From the NCBI RefSeq assembly GCF_003286085.1, contig NW_020825353.1, positions 868,001-932,000 on the forward strand: DNA of 64,000 nt. Direction: 5' to 3'. The stretch is from Drosophila persimilis. Its lineage: Eukaryota > Arthropoda > Insecta > Diptera > Drosophilidae. Below are positions 1 through 54,086 of this stretch, one piece after another (position 1 is the first letter of the stretch; every line of letters begins with the position of its first letter). The translations under genes were made by a program, and so were the position numbers. Under the pieces are notes generated by a model. It was not told the origin of the DNA. It saw only the letters and a list, made by a program, of their open reading frames with translations, and did not search any database.

Positions 1-2339
1 GAGGAGTAGCTTTAGGAACAGGTTTACCTTTGAACTTCTCCTCCCTAATGGCCGGTGTGGTCGAATGCTGACCTTCCCGGTTTCGTAATTTCCATCTATT
101 AGCGTTTTTGGCGGTCGGGCATAAATAATAGATTCTTCTCGATTCTTTTGGTCTTCTCTATCAGTCTTTCGCCTGCCATTTTTATTCTGGATTTTTGTAT
201 AATTTTTGCGCAGAGTTAGTTTTGAAATTTCTATAGAAGCGCTGTGTTCTCTTAGCCTTCGCACTTTCTGTCCGCAAAGCTCATTGACCCTCATTGGCTT
301 AGAGGCACTTGGTGGCAACAGTGGGCTCTGGAAGTATGCTGACAGACTTGGTGTAGCTCTGTGAAGTAGTGCAAGCCACAAATGACCTATTATTTTATTA
401 AAAACGAACTTTAAACCATCCAGATTCATAAAATTGTATAGCCCATTGAGATGAAGTTGTACATTAATAGAAGTTATTATTCTTATACCTTTAGAGCATA
501 TACCTCCGCACCAGACTGTGCTGATTTGTTCACCAAATGGCGTCTGTCGGCTGTGCCAGACTCAAGCATTTACCCACAACTATCTGCATAGATCCACACT
601 TTTGTTCGGCAACAAAAAAGCTGATTGTTTAGACTATATATTTTTTGCGATTTTTTCAACAAGCTGAAAATTCGTGTAAATTTCTCGATAACAAAGGCAA
701 AAAACCAAAAAGTGCCAGCGTCAACATAAAACTAAAACTTAAATAGAAAAAATAAAACGAAATGAAAAAATGCTACCGGCAACTGGCCATATACTCGTAT
801 GTATGTATATGGTTGGTAATAATTGAAAGTTTCTGTAATTAGCACCAAGAAAGAAAGAGAAATGAGTGAAGAAAGATATTGCCGAGCAGATGACAAGTCA
901 TTTTCATAAAGAAGAATTCCAGTGGCTAATTGAAGCGATGATTTAGACAAATCGATTGGGATCTGTGATCACACTTCCACGAGTATTGCCTAACCAGAGA
1001 GCTGGAGAGATGCCCTGATGATAGTTCGAGGTTCGAGGTCCATCAACTGTTACTTACCTCAAGTTTTTTTTTCGTTCTTCTGGTTTCTGCTGCTGGTATC
1101 TTTCATGTTTTCCTGCTGCCAAGTGCTTCTTGTTGTCCTATTGCTGTTTTTCGTTGTCGAAAGCGGGATTGTTTGGAGAACAAAACTGCCCCTGCGTGTG
1201 GCAGTTTTGCTGAGCTGCCAACTCGATTGTAAACAACTTCAATTGGCCCGAGGAGCAAATAGGAATACAAATGTGCCCATATGTGTTCACGTGTGGGGGA
1301 GTTATGCGTGTGTGTGCATCGAGGGTTGCTAGGAAAGTACAGACATTGAGATGTAGGACACTTATAATATTACTACCAATATATCGGCCGCCGTTAAGCC
1401 GAGATACATATGGCGTACAGGAAGAACGCAGCATTTTACTTATTGCCACAGGAAAAAAGATTGTGCTGCTATATCTCGGCCAAATGGGCCCTGATCAGTG
1501 AGGGATATCCATTTGCAGAATCGGGAGGAAGCCATATGGATGTCCGTTTTTCGTGTGCCAATCGATTGGCAGGATTCTATCAATCCCGAGAAAAAGCTCG
1601 AGGCAAAAAAGGATTTTAATTATTTGCGCATTAATTTCTCCGGATCGTGGGAGTTCCGACTGTCCGGGATGTACTTATGTTTTTGGAAGTGTTTTTCCCA
1701 TCCTTTTCTCCTTTTTATGGTTAAAATGTCCTACTTTTAATAGAAATTCGTGACAACTCTCTTGCTCCCCCTCGCTGACATCGTCCCGGGTTTTTGTCGC
1801 TTATCAACGCTTTTCGACCAGGTCCAGTGGCCAGCAACACACCTAGCGGCAATAAACAGAGTCACAGCACCGAGAGACCGAGAAAGAGAGAGGTCAAAAG
1901 GTGGAGGAGGAGAGTACATACACTCTGTGCAGAGCACACAGCATGCCGCTTGGTGGCTATGTTTTATGCGGGTTATGGGAGAAACCTATTCAACCCAACC
2001 CCCAATCCGAGCCGTACCGGAGCATAGAACCCACGCCCAAAGGCTTCCAGCGTCCAGCATCCAGCGTAGAGCGGCTTTGGCTTTAACACCATTTTGTTCG
2101 ATGTGCAGGATGTCGAGGTTACGGGATGTCCACTTGCCCCGGATGCGGGCAATCAAAATCTGTGGCCTACTTGGCTGCCAGCTATTTGTGGCACGATTTG
2201 AGTTTGCCGTAGTTTTGGCTTACGGTTTTCCCCCTGGCGTCACACGAAGCTCGGAACCCGGATCCCGGAGCCCGGACCGGAACTTGGACCAACCCCGCAC
2301 TTCAATTTAGAGCCATAAATAAAGTCAGGTGGTGTATTT
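1..2339. other. Non-coding flank, no gene supported
   Basis: No open frame here shows codon bias, a domain or splice signals that would join into a gene. The longest frame (1750-2310, plus) is overlapped by other frames and its translation is of mixed, non-domain composition. An AATAAA on the plus strand near 2320 has no coding sequence to go with it. Confidence 0.5.
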
Positions 2340-5201
2340 TGAATTTCGTTTTTGTTTAAAGTTCTTTTTGGTTTTAATTGTCATGGTTTTTAAATACTCG
2401 TTTCATCTATTTGATTCAGTGCGTCATTATTTTAGGGTTTTCCTTTTCATATATGTACGTATAATATCTCTATATAAATGTTTGGTTTAGTTATATTTAT
2501 CATACAAGTGAAACTTACTTTACTCTATATATCGAACTGCAAACTGAGGAGAATTTATTACTAAAAAAAAAAAATAGGGGAAATGCAATTGCGAGAGAGT
2601 TCTCTGCGCTTCCCCTTTCCCTTTCCCTATGTTTTTGTGTTTTTCTTTTGTGTATCTTTATCTATGTATGTATGCAGTTTTTTCTTTTTTGTTTATTTCT
2701 TTTTTTTAATTAAATATGCGTAGTGTGTACGCATTTCGACTATTTACACAGCTGTCTGTATTTTATTATTATTTACCATCTCACACTCTCACAATTTTCC
2801 TTTTCTTCCGCCGTCATTCTCTCCATATTTTCTCCACTTTATTTTCGAACATTTCAAATAAATTACATGTAGTGTAGAGTTTTATGCGCTGTCATATTTT
2901 ATCTTCGAATTCTACTTTAAACACAGTTGGCACAGAAATTACCATAGTTTGGTTGGATTGAGAGAAGGAACTGAACCCCGAACTGATGATTGAGATGATG
3001 TCTACGACGACGACGACGATGGTGGCCAAGAAAATAGTAACAGCTTGGGCGCTGCTCTTAAAACTACGTTTTTTTTTTGGCTTTTCTCTTGCCATTGCTT
3101 CTATGTACGAGTATATACTCGTATATGTATGTATATCGAATATTTCATTGTTATTTTGTCTCTTATACTACAAATGTGTGTGTAAAATATCATATATGTA
3201 TGTTTGCTTGTGTCTGTGTTTGGGAAATAATAATTCATTATTTTTCATAAAATTGTAAAAAGTGCACATCGTTCCGTCCCTTTTTGTTTTGTTCTTCCTT
3301 TTTTTGGCTATAAATATTTGGGTTATTTTCTACCAAAAAATGCAACTGAAAATATTTGATTTAATTCGTGTATATATTTTCTTCTTTCTCTTTTTCGGGT
3401 TTTTAATGGTGACTAAATTATATATATGTTTTATGGAAGTTGCAATTTTAATGGATTTTGTCTGCATATGGCAGGGCTCTTACATTTTTAAAATTTTCAT
3501 TGCAGACCACCGAAGGTCTTAATATTTATTTTTTCTATTTTCCTAGTTTTACTGTCTATAAAATAAAGTACTTTTGTCTTTTTTTTTTGCTTTTTTGCAT
3601 TTTCTTTTTGGTGTTTGCTTAATCCTATCAACTGCCAAAAGTTTGATTGTTTAAATGGGTTATGGGCCATGCCATGGCTTAAATGCTAGGGCTTGCATAC
3701 ATTTTTGTTTTTTTCTATATTTTATTCTATTCTATTTTTGTTAAGTTAGGAATATGATGTATTGCAGCTACAAACATTTTAAAAAACAATTAAAAAATAA
3801 GAAAGTAAGATCCTGAAAATAAACGCCCGATAAATATATTTACATAAATATTCGAATTGGTTTTTGTATTTTCTTATAGAATATTGTGGCAGTTCTCTTG
3901 ATTAAGTTGAATAAGTGAACATTACTCTGGTTTTCGAGCTCTACTTTAATCGTTAATAACAATTATATTTCCCATACGATTGTATATGTGTATGTATGTA
4001 TGTTTAATAAACCACTAAGTGATGTTATCTGCTCTATTTGTGTGTGAGAGTGTGCTTTACGATAAAAAACCCAAAAAAAAGTGCGTACCCTCCTCATAGA
4101 CTATATACTAGCTAATTCCTAGCTCTTCAAGTATCGCAAATCGAATCATGACTATGTAGTACCACGTAAATGCTTGCGATTTGGTTGTGTTTAAACATAG
4201 TTCAGTATGTGCATGCCTTGGATCACAACACTGTCGAGATTTTCCCCAATCATTCCAATCATTCTCATTCCAATCAATGTCGCTAGTTCTTTTATCCTAG
4301 TTCCTTAGAAGTTAATACCAGAGCGGCCCAAAAGAGTATATGCCTAAGGATCTGCTCTTTGAGTTGCTCTTTTCTATACAATTTCATTGTAGTTTCTGAT
4401 CTTTTTGCATTTAGTTCCTAAATGTATTTGCTTAATGTATTAACTTCCTTTTAATCGGTGCTATGTGCTATATATGGTAAATATGTTACTTATGCCGAAG
4501 GCTTCCTCTACTATCTGCCCTCGAATTATTTGCTCTCTATCCCAACTAACTTTATTAAAGGTACCTAATTTACAATAGTTTTTTTTTTTACTGCTTTTCG
4601 GATTTGTTGAGGCATGAAATCCCAAACAATGAAATGATGGAGACGATTAAAAGAAGACAGCTCAAATTAACAGACATTTTGTGAAGTCAAGATGAGGGAA
4701 TCACTTTTCGAGAACAAAATGTACGTTGATCTAGGCTTGAAGCTGTTTTGTATAGTATGTATTTAAGAGTGGACCTAAAAGTCTTTATATTGAATGGTTT
4801 TCTTTATGAAACATACTCGCACGCCATGAAAAATTCTCTTTAGAGGAAAATAAACTTAAATTGCTATCACTGTCCCTAATTTCGTATAAAATCCACTGAA
4901 ATCTGCCTGTTCTTGACTTCTATCCCAACGGAATACATAAAATATATTCAAACTATATACAGTTAGATCTGTGGTACTAGAAGTCCCAAACAATAAAGAC
5001 AGAATAACAAACTGAAATGAAATAAATAGATCAATCGGCTGATCGAATGTCCCTAAGACTATGCACCATACACTCGCACGTTCCTAGTCGATTGGTTACT
5101 CCCAGAAGCGTTTAGAAAAGGTTATCGACATACAATTTAGTTTTTTATAGTGTTCATGCCTCCAATCCATTCATATACCTTCATCGTCATTCTCAGTAGC
5201 T
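2340..5201 (-). other. Probable 3' UTR of the CUB/LDLa gene
   Basis: AT-rich DNA without supported coding potential directly downstream of the stop codons, with a strong T bias on the plus strand in 2340-3730 (A-rich in the transcript). Several TTTATT sites (AATAAA on the minus strand) occur, for example near 4551, 3721, 3527 and 2838, so the 3' end cannot be fixed. Three UGUANAUA Pumilio-type motifs read on the minus strand at 4961-4954, 3844-3837 and 2748-2741. Long 3' UTRs of this kind are common in neuronal fly genes. Confidence 0.4.
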
Positions 5202-5378
5202 TTAAAATCTCCAGGCCAGACCCTGAACTGTGTCGAGGGCACTCTGCTGATCGCTTGGTCAGGCCATTTCCATTCCCAGCTCCAGGTGCTCGTCGTAGGG
5301 CATGCCACAGCCGGCGGCAACATATCACACGGTGGTCTCCCGATCCACATGTATGTACTCGACCGGCTGGAGTCCGTG
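5202..5378 (-). other. Possible stop-codon readthrough extension (UGA, UGA, then TAA)
   Basis: In frame after the TGA at 5381-5379 come 17 codons (HGLQPVEYIHVDRETTV), a second TGA at 5327-5325, 21 codons (YVAAGCGMPYDEHLELGMEM plus Ala), a third TGA at 5261-5259, 18 codons (PSDQQSALDTVQGLAWRF) and a TAA at 5204-5202. Codon choice in the first two segments looks like the gene itself (GTG, CTG, GAG, GCC, GGC). The first segment ends E-T-T-V, a class I PDZ-ligand pattern (S/T-x-V). UGA followed by C is a leaky context, and readthrough is widespread in Drosophila. Both the frame openness and the codon look are direct observations. Translation is inference. Confidence 0.5.
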
Positions 5379-46701
<41,323 letters not shown>

Positions 46702-47505
46702 GCTGGGCAAACCTGCAACGGAGGCGAAAGCGAGGCGATGAATGGAGATTAGTTGAGTCAACAAATTGTCAGGTGATGTGCAGGAATCAAAGGGCTTCAG
46801 TCAACTGGAAAATGAGATGGCGGCTGAGTGTGTGACCGTCAGGTGACCCAGATGAGTGCGTTCCTTAGACTTTTCATTGGAAAATAGATTGAGGGAGATA
46901 GCTCTCAGTTATCCTTTGCATATCCTTCAAGTAACTTGGCTTCCTTCTAATGCTTCTTAAACTCATTCGTTCATTTCTCTCCCTAAATGTACAAGACTCT
47001 TCGTGTATTTCCTCCACCATGTGGGTCCCGTTTCCAAAACCAAAAACATTTCCAACATCATCTGCAAACTCCTCGACATTCCCCTAATTTCTCAATTCCC
47101 TGGTAACCTCACAACTTTCTCATTTTTTATCTCTTGGAACTGCCTTCGGCTTCGTCCTCGTCCTCGTCTTCGCCTTTGCCGTCGCCCCATTCTCTAACTA
47201 ATTATTTTAGCTTTCAGCTTTCGGAATAAGTATTTCCCGTTGGCCACTTGTAAGTTTCGAGAACAAAGGGGGAGAACAGCAGGGGAAGTCAGACCCCAAG
47301 CAGCAGACGGCAGTGTCCCCAAAGCAGGGGCTAAGTATATGAAAGTGTCCCGGCTGGCATTATCTTCATTCCTTAACCCTCGCTGAAAGACGACACACAC
47401 ACATGGCAAGTGTTCCGTTCCACTCAGGGGAGGGAAGGACACAATTATAGCACAAGTCGAGCGGGAAACATATTGACAGGACGAACCCACAGGGGGATTC
47501 CCCTT

Positions 47506-47557
47506 CACAGCACAGCACAGCACAGCACAGCACAGCACAGCATAGCAGAGCACAGCA
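47506..47557. repeat. (CACAG)n pentamer array
   Basis: About ten copies of CACAG with two variant units near the right end. Confidence 0.9.
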
Positions 47558-49410
47558 CGGATGGAGCGAGAGAGCGGGAGAGATAAAACGGGAATGGGAA
47601 GCCAAGCGTTATGAGTGTTTTCCCGCTAGACACGCGTCGGTCCTGCGCTGTCTCCCTGCCACATTATTATGCTTTATTTCCGTGTGCCCTCGCTTGCTCG
47701 CCTACTCGGCTGCTTTACTTTTATTAAAAATGTCGTCAAATCTACATATAGAAAGAAGTCCGGGGGAATTCCGCCTAAGACGCTGTCTCAGCATGTTGTC
47801 TTGGACTTTTCTCTGCCCTTTTAGTTCTTCCCCAAAGCCGTTCTTCCTTCTGGCCTGGGCCCGGGCCTGGGCCTGGTCCTGGTCTGAAGTGTTTACAACA
47901 CTTCCGGCATATAATGGAAAACAAAAGGCTTAAAAGGGGATACACAAAGGATTTGAGCAATCAAGTGCGCTTCTGAGAACGCAGACCGATAACAGTTTTC
48001 TTTTTCCTTTTTCCTTTTTCCATTTTTATTTTTTTTCTTTTGCTGCCACTGCCTCTGCATCTTTTACCCTCCTCTTTTTTTTCACCTGCCATTAACTTGG
48101 ACGAGGCTCAATGATGATGGCGACAAGGGGAAAGGGCGAGAGAGAGCCCACAGTTTGTTTCAAAGTCATAACAATGCCGAGTTTTCAATATACGAAGGAT
48201 CCCGATCCCACACGTATGAGTCATAAACTTCTCCCCCGAGTGTGTCACTGTGTGAGTGCGAGTGTGTGTGTGGCCAGACCAGGCCAGGGCGAAAAAAGGC
48301 ATAAAACTTCAAGTAGTTACGTCCAAATGTCTGCACGGTTTTAGCCAGCTCGACAGCAACAACAGTAAAAGCCAAAAGGGTGGAAAGTGCGAGAGAGAAA
48401 TGGCGTTCGAGGGTTTTGCCTCTGCTGCCTCTGCTGCCTTTTATGTCTAAAGTTTCACTTGAACATGGGGCAAAAAATACATTTAAATTCTATGGGGAAT
48501 GCAATGCTGGCACCTATGGTGCAAAAGGATCTCCGGCTAACGGAATTTTAATTTTAAACTCCACTGGATGTTGGCGAAAAATATCATCAAATCAAAAACT
48601 ATCTCCACCCACCCCCAGCAACTAGAGCCAAAGTTAATTCAATGCCATCGCTCAATGTGCCTGGTTGATTGAGCTTAAGATTCCAGTTGCACTCGAGCAG
48701 GCAGGAAGGATAATAGTAGATCCAACTAAGGATGGCGTCCAAGGATAATCGCTGGCAACACAAGCACCCGCTCAGGTTCAGGAAAAACATGGAAATGGCT
48801 TGTAAGCTATCCCCTGACCACATGCCAGCAAAAAAGGAAGAAAGAAAGCTAAAGAAGGAAGAGGAGGCCAAACAACAAAGGAAGAAGCACCAGAGGCACC
48901 ACCAAACGGAGCAAAAGAAACATTGGACGAGAGAGAGAAGCTTCCAGGAAGAATGGCGGCCATGTACGCCAAGTAATTTTATACAAAAATCTCCTCCATT
49001 TCCATTTCATTGTTGGCTCTCGTTGATCCTCTCCTGCTGCTGCTGCTGCTGATGCTGCTAAGGCTGCTTCCTGGCAGTTAGCTACTTCAATGCTCCATTG
49101 GCATTCCCATTCCCATTCGCATTTCCGTTTCCATGGCCATTTTCCACGACATAGTTTTCCCCGCACATCCCAAAGATTGTCGTGATTCGAAGGTCTTTCA
49201 TTACATTTATGGCCACAGAGGCAGACCAGACCAAAGGCAGCAGGAGCTGGAGCAGCAGGAGCCGGAGCAGTCGGAGCAGCAGCCTTTGCCTGAGCTAATC
49301 CAATCAATGCACTCTCATGCCTCGACACAATCAAATTCTAGTTACAATTTGAAGTCTCCTCACACACACACACATGCAGACGCACGCACTCACACCCAAG
49401 CAATTACAAA

Positions 49411-49432
49411 GAGAGAGAGAGAGAGAGAGAAG
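49411..49432. repeat. (GA)n microsatellite
   Basis: Pure GA run in the probable leader intron. Confidence 0.88.
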
Positions 49433-52400
49433 GAAACGGAAACTACATATGGAACTACCATGAGGCAGGGCCACTGACAAGGACAGGACATGACAGGACA
49501 TGAAGGACAGGCTGGGTAAAAATTTGCCACAATTGACAATGAATTTATGCGATGCTTATGAAAGGCTTACGGGGTAAGTCGCTTTTACCGAATGACAGAG
49601 TTCCCCTTCACCCTCTGGAACGAGAGAGACAGCTGGAGAAGACGGTAGAGCGACAGAGACAGCTATAGGTGATGACTGGCACACAGGGAGACAATGGCAG
49701 TGACGCAGGCGATGACAATGTTCCTGGTCCTGGGTCCTGGCCCTTCTCTGAAACCTCGTAAATAAAGCGCATCTAGGCCAAAAAAAAAGCGAATCTAATG
49801 TTGGGAGCTGCTCAAAGTAAGCAGAGGAGAAGACGAGAAGACCTCCATCAAAGAGGAGAGAAAAAATGGAAATTCTTTTGCTGGTAAAAATTACTCTAAA
49901 AATGATGCTGCAAATGAGAACATTTGTATTTTTTCCATTTCCCTGGAAATGAAACAATTTTTGCTAAAAACAAAATAAAAAAATGAACCAAACAGGAAGA
50001 AGAAACAATAATAATATTTATAATTAAATTAAGAAGGAACAGCACTTGTGTGTGGGGGGAGGGGGAGGAGTACAGGCCAAAGGCGAGGCGCCTCCAATGG
50101 CCAGAAGGCGTCAGAAATTAGCATAACAAAGCCATTAGGCGAGAGGGGCACAGAGGAGCGGCAGTGGATTGTGATTTCAAAGGCGAAATCCAGAGTGGAA
50201 GCGGTGGTAATGACAGAGGCACAAGGCACAAGGCCGGGAGACGGAGACCAGAAGAACACTGGGGGGCTGGAGGGGTTGGAGTGCGGGTTCGTGGGAAAAC
50301 GCTGCTGGGCAACGGCGGAAAAACGCCAACACAAACACAAACAGACTACGAATGTCATCCGCAGAGCAGGAGCAGGCTACACATAGGGAAAATGGGAAAG
50401 CACACAATGAAAACAGACTCCCAAAATAACACAAAATAGCCCTCAAGACATGTTAAATTTATGCTAAACCTTGAGTCTACTAAAATGATCTGTTTAATGC
50501 TTGCTGCAAATGATTTTTCACTTTAATTTCATTTTTCATGCGGGTTTATTTTTCTTCCAGTGTAGCTCTTTGCTGGTTGCCATTTTTTTTCTCTTCTGCT
50601 TTTCCGCTGTCTACGTGGGAAGCTACTTTTTGAGTAATGGCCAAGATTACGCCTGCAATGTAAGGGAGAGGGTGTGGTGGACAGCAGAGGAGTGGAGAGG
50701 AGAGGAGAGGAGAGCAGGGCATAGGAGGATTGAGACGAGGTCCTGCCGCTTGTCTTTGCACAATTTAAAGTTGGTGTCACGCATCACGCTTCGGTCTAAT
50801 GAGTCTCGTTTCTCCTCTCGTTTTCGCTCAGCATCGTCGCATCGTGGCATCGTGGCATGGTCTCTGTGCGGCAACGTTGCAACGTGATTTGGCCAACGCG
50901 GAACTCAATCAAGCTGCGGCCCCCAGAGGGAGACGGGCAGAGGGTACGCCCTCTGATGTATTGCGGCGGAGACAATGCGGCGTATGAGCAATATATAATT
51001 GGGAATTGGCTGGAACTGAATTAATCAGAGGAGACAAAATAAACGAACATTTCATTGTCATCATTGAAGATAGCGCATTGGATGATGGCCTTGGATTCAA
51101 GATATATGGCCATAATCAGCACTATCTTTGGCCATTTGTCTTGCACTATGTTCCACTTGCCTGCACAGAAATTTAATCAAGTTTCCTTTCGCATTTTACA
51201 CCCAAAGTCATTTGCCCTATGATATGACTTATTTGCCACATACTCGCCACCTCCCTAGCCCTTAACTATTTCTCGTGCTGGCGGGAAATACCAAGAGTCA
51301 TGACCATTAAAGTTGGCAACACATAAAACTGACGGAGTGCCACCATCCAGCAGTTCTGCGAGTTTTTGCCACATTAAAAATGTAAACTTAATTTTAAAGC
51401 CAAGGCGGAGGGACCTCTGGGAGCACCAGGATCTCCTCCTGCGTGTGTAGTGGAGTGGAGTGTGCGGGGAATTTTTAGTTGCGAGTCGGAATTGGTAGTG
51501 GTAGTGGCAGTTCTCATGGTAGTGGTAGTGGCAGTGGGGAGAAGGCAGCAGTCTCATACAACTATAATGCCGAATCCCGGACGGTTCTTTCTCTGAGAAA
51601 ACATTTCGCATAAAATGCCAAATGCTTTTGGTTCTGTAAGCATGTGTATGGGGGGAGGGGCAAGAGGCGCGGGGCGTGGAGCTCCGCTCGTAAAGCAAAC
51701 GATTGTGTAGCCCAAGCTACATACAACACTGACAACAATGTAGGGACCGCGCGCCGTCGTGGACCGTTTTTATGCCCAGCGAAAGCCGTAAAAAGGCCGC
51801 TCCGCTGCCTCTACGCCAGAAAGCCGAACAAATTGCATATGAGCATTTTGCATTTTCAATTTAAATTTTTCGCGCTCACTTCGCCAGGAATCCGGAAAAG
51901 AAGCAAAAGATACAAGCAGCAAGCAGCAAGCAGCTGGGCGGTAAAGGGTGCAAATTGAAATTCACGCTATCTCTGCATATCATTTCTCCGCCAGAACAAC
52001 CCAAAAGGCCAATGAACTTTCCCTGGGAGATAAGGAGCAGCTAATGCTGCTGCATGCATTGGCCTGGGCCGAAAATAAAGGAGAAGAAAACTTGAGGTGG
52101 GTTCAAGGACTGGCCACAGACAACGCCACACCGAACGCCGATTGCCTCCAGGGCCGGGGACTAGACTGCAGATTTCTTTGCGAGTACTTTTTTCTTTTCA
52201 TTTTCTTCCATTTTCTTTTCTTTGCTTCGGTCCGGCATAATGAGGCACACGCCAACACACTCTAACACCCACATATCACGCATACGCCCCGTCAGACATT
52301 CAGTGAAGGAAAAGCTCTAAGAAATGAGTGGACTTTGCGATACTCTCTAAGGAGAAAATACGCATTTAAGCAGCCACATATCTACTGGTGATACCTTGGC

Positions 52401-54038
52401 AAATCGACATCTAAATTCTGGTACAACAGAAAAGAATTACTGGCATGCAGATGACGAGAGGGAGCTTCCATGTTCTGCCACTGGATCCCCTACCTTTTAT
52501 CAGCTAAATACACCACAAAGATAACTAGGGATAGATATAGAGATGTTTAAGAGGCAGATAGAGATGGAAATGGCGCCGCTGCTGGTGTTGGTGTTGGTGC
52601 TGGGGCGATGCCCAGGCTTTTGCGTTTAATCTTATGAATCTTTGAACATACTTTAGCACTTTGACACTTTTGCCCATCGGCGGCGTTAGCGTTGGCGTTG
52701 GCGGTGGCAGTGTCAGGCCATGGCAAACAGTTTTCGGTCGGCTTTTTAGACTCTGTCGCAGGAGGAGCAGCAGCAGCAGCAGGAGTAGCAGCAGAGTGCC
52801 ATTAGAGTACAAGAAGAAGGCACGAGGCATGAGGCATGAATGGCAAGGGGTAAGGGGTAAGGAGAAGGAGGGTTTTACCATCCTACGTGTGGCGGCTTTA
52901 CCAGTGTCTTAGATTAATGGCAGTTGGTGGCTGAAACGTTGCTTTTAGGTGTTGTGTGTGCGAATAGAGTCGACGTGCCTGAGTGCCCTCCTAAAGAGGC
53001 TACATTCCGTAGTTGTGTCTCTATTCGATAACATACATGCATATGTATATGTGTATCGGGATATATTTAAAGCATTGACCCCAGAACATTGCCAAAGATA
53101 AAGTTGTATCTCAAAGTTGTATCCAATTGCAAATAGGGGTTTATTTGAAACTAAGAAATCCCCAATTGAGTATTAACAGAATTAAGCATTTATTTTGCAG
53201 CATTAGGACTCTCCTCATAAATGATTCAGGCCAATATTGAAACTTTAAGCTTGTATTCCATGATATTCCATGATATTTAATTTATTTAAATATCCACAAT
53301 GTCATCCACATACAAATAAATTTCAAATTAAATAAAAATAAAGCCGTAAACACGTTGAAAGAATGTTTGTTGGGGATTTAATCGTAGTTGTTGGTGTTGG
53401 TGTTATTGGTGTTGTTGTTTGTGGGGGAAAGTTGGTTCTTTTCATTTTATTTTGCGGTGCAACTAAATAGAAAATGAAAAATTTATAGAAATTCAAATGC
53501 AATGCCGGGCCTTAACGCAAAGCAGGCTTAAATACAGGGTCAGAACGGGAAAAGAGATACAAACTGGGAAAAGACTGAACCGGAATTGTGGAAAGCGAAG
53601 GAACGGGAAGGCAGAGAAGTGGAGGGATATTCAGACGGAGAGCTATCAATGGCAGCAGTTGCTACAAAATGCCAAATTTGCATATAAAGTAAAATTGAAA
53701 ATGCCACTGGGAATGGTTAAGGAAGCAGAAGAAGCTCCCAAAACCAAACCAAGCCCGGAAAAAATAGAAAGAAAACACCCAAAAAGCCGACAAATGCAGT
53801 TCTTGACTTCAGTGCAGGCCAATGCCATTTTCTGTCTACTCTTCTACGGTTTCCTTAACCTTTTTCCCCCACCACTATTCCTCTCTCTCTTTTCCTGCGT
53901 TTCTCTTAAAAATATTTACATTGATTTGCTTGGCTCTGGTTTGCCTCCCTTCCACTTGCCACAGTGTTGAAATATAAATTGCAGGCACTTTATATTTGAT
54001 AGGCAGACTTGCGGAAATACGCGTCACGTACAGAGTGT

Positions 54039-54086
54039 GGCAGGGGCTGGTGGCAAGGGCTGGTGGCAGGGGCTGGTGGCAGGGGC
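54039..54086. repeat. GGCAGGGGCTGGT minisatellite, about 3.5 copies
   Basis: Direct tandem copies of a 13-base GC-rich unit in the probable leader intron. Confidence 0.85.

Noticed and set aside
1750..2310. 186-codon plus-strand frame
   Set aside because: No domain, no codon bias and other frames open in the same place. Treated as chance.
46702..46764. In-frame upstream Met for the first coding exon
   Set aside because: It lies upstream of a strong branch point, pyrimidine tract and CAG acceptor, so it is likely intronic.
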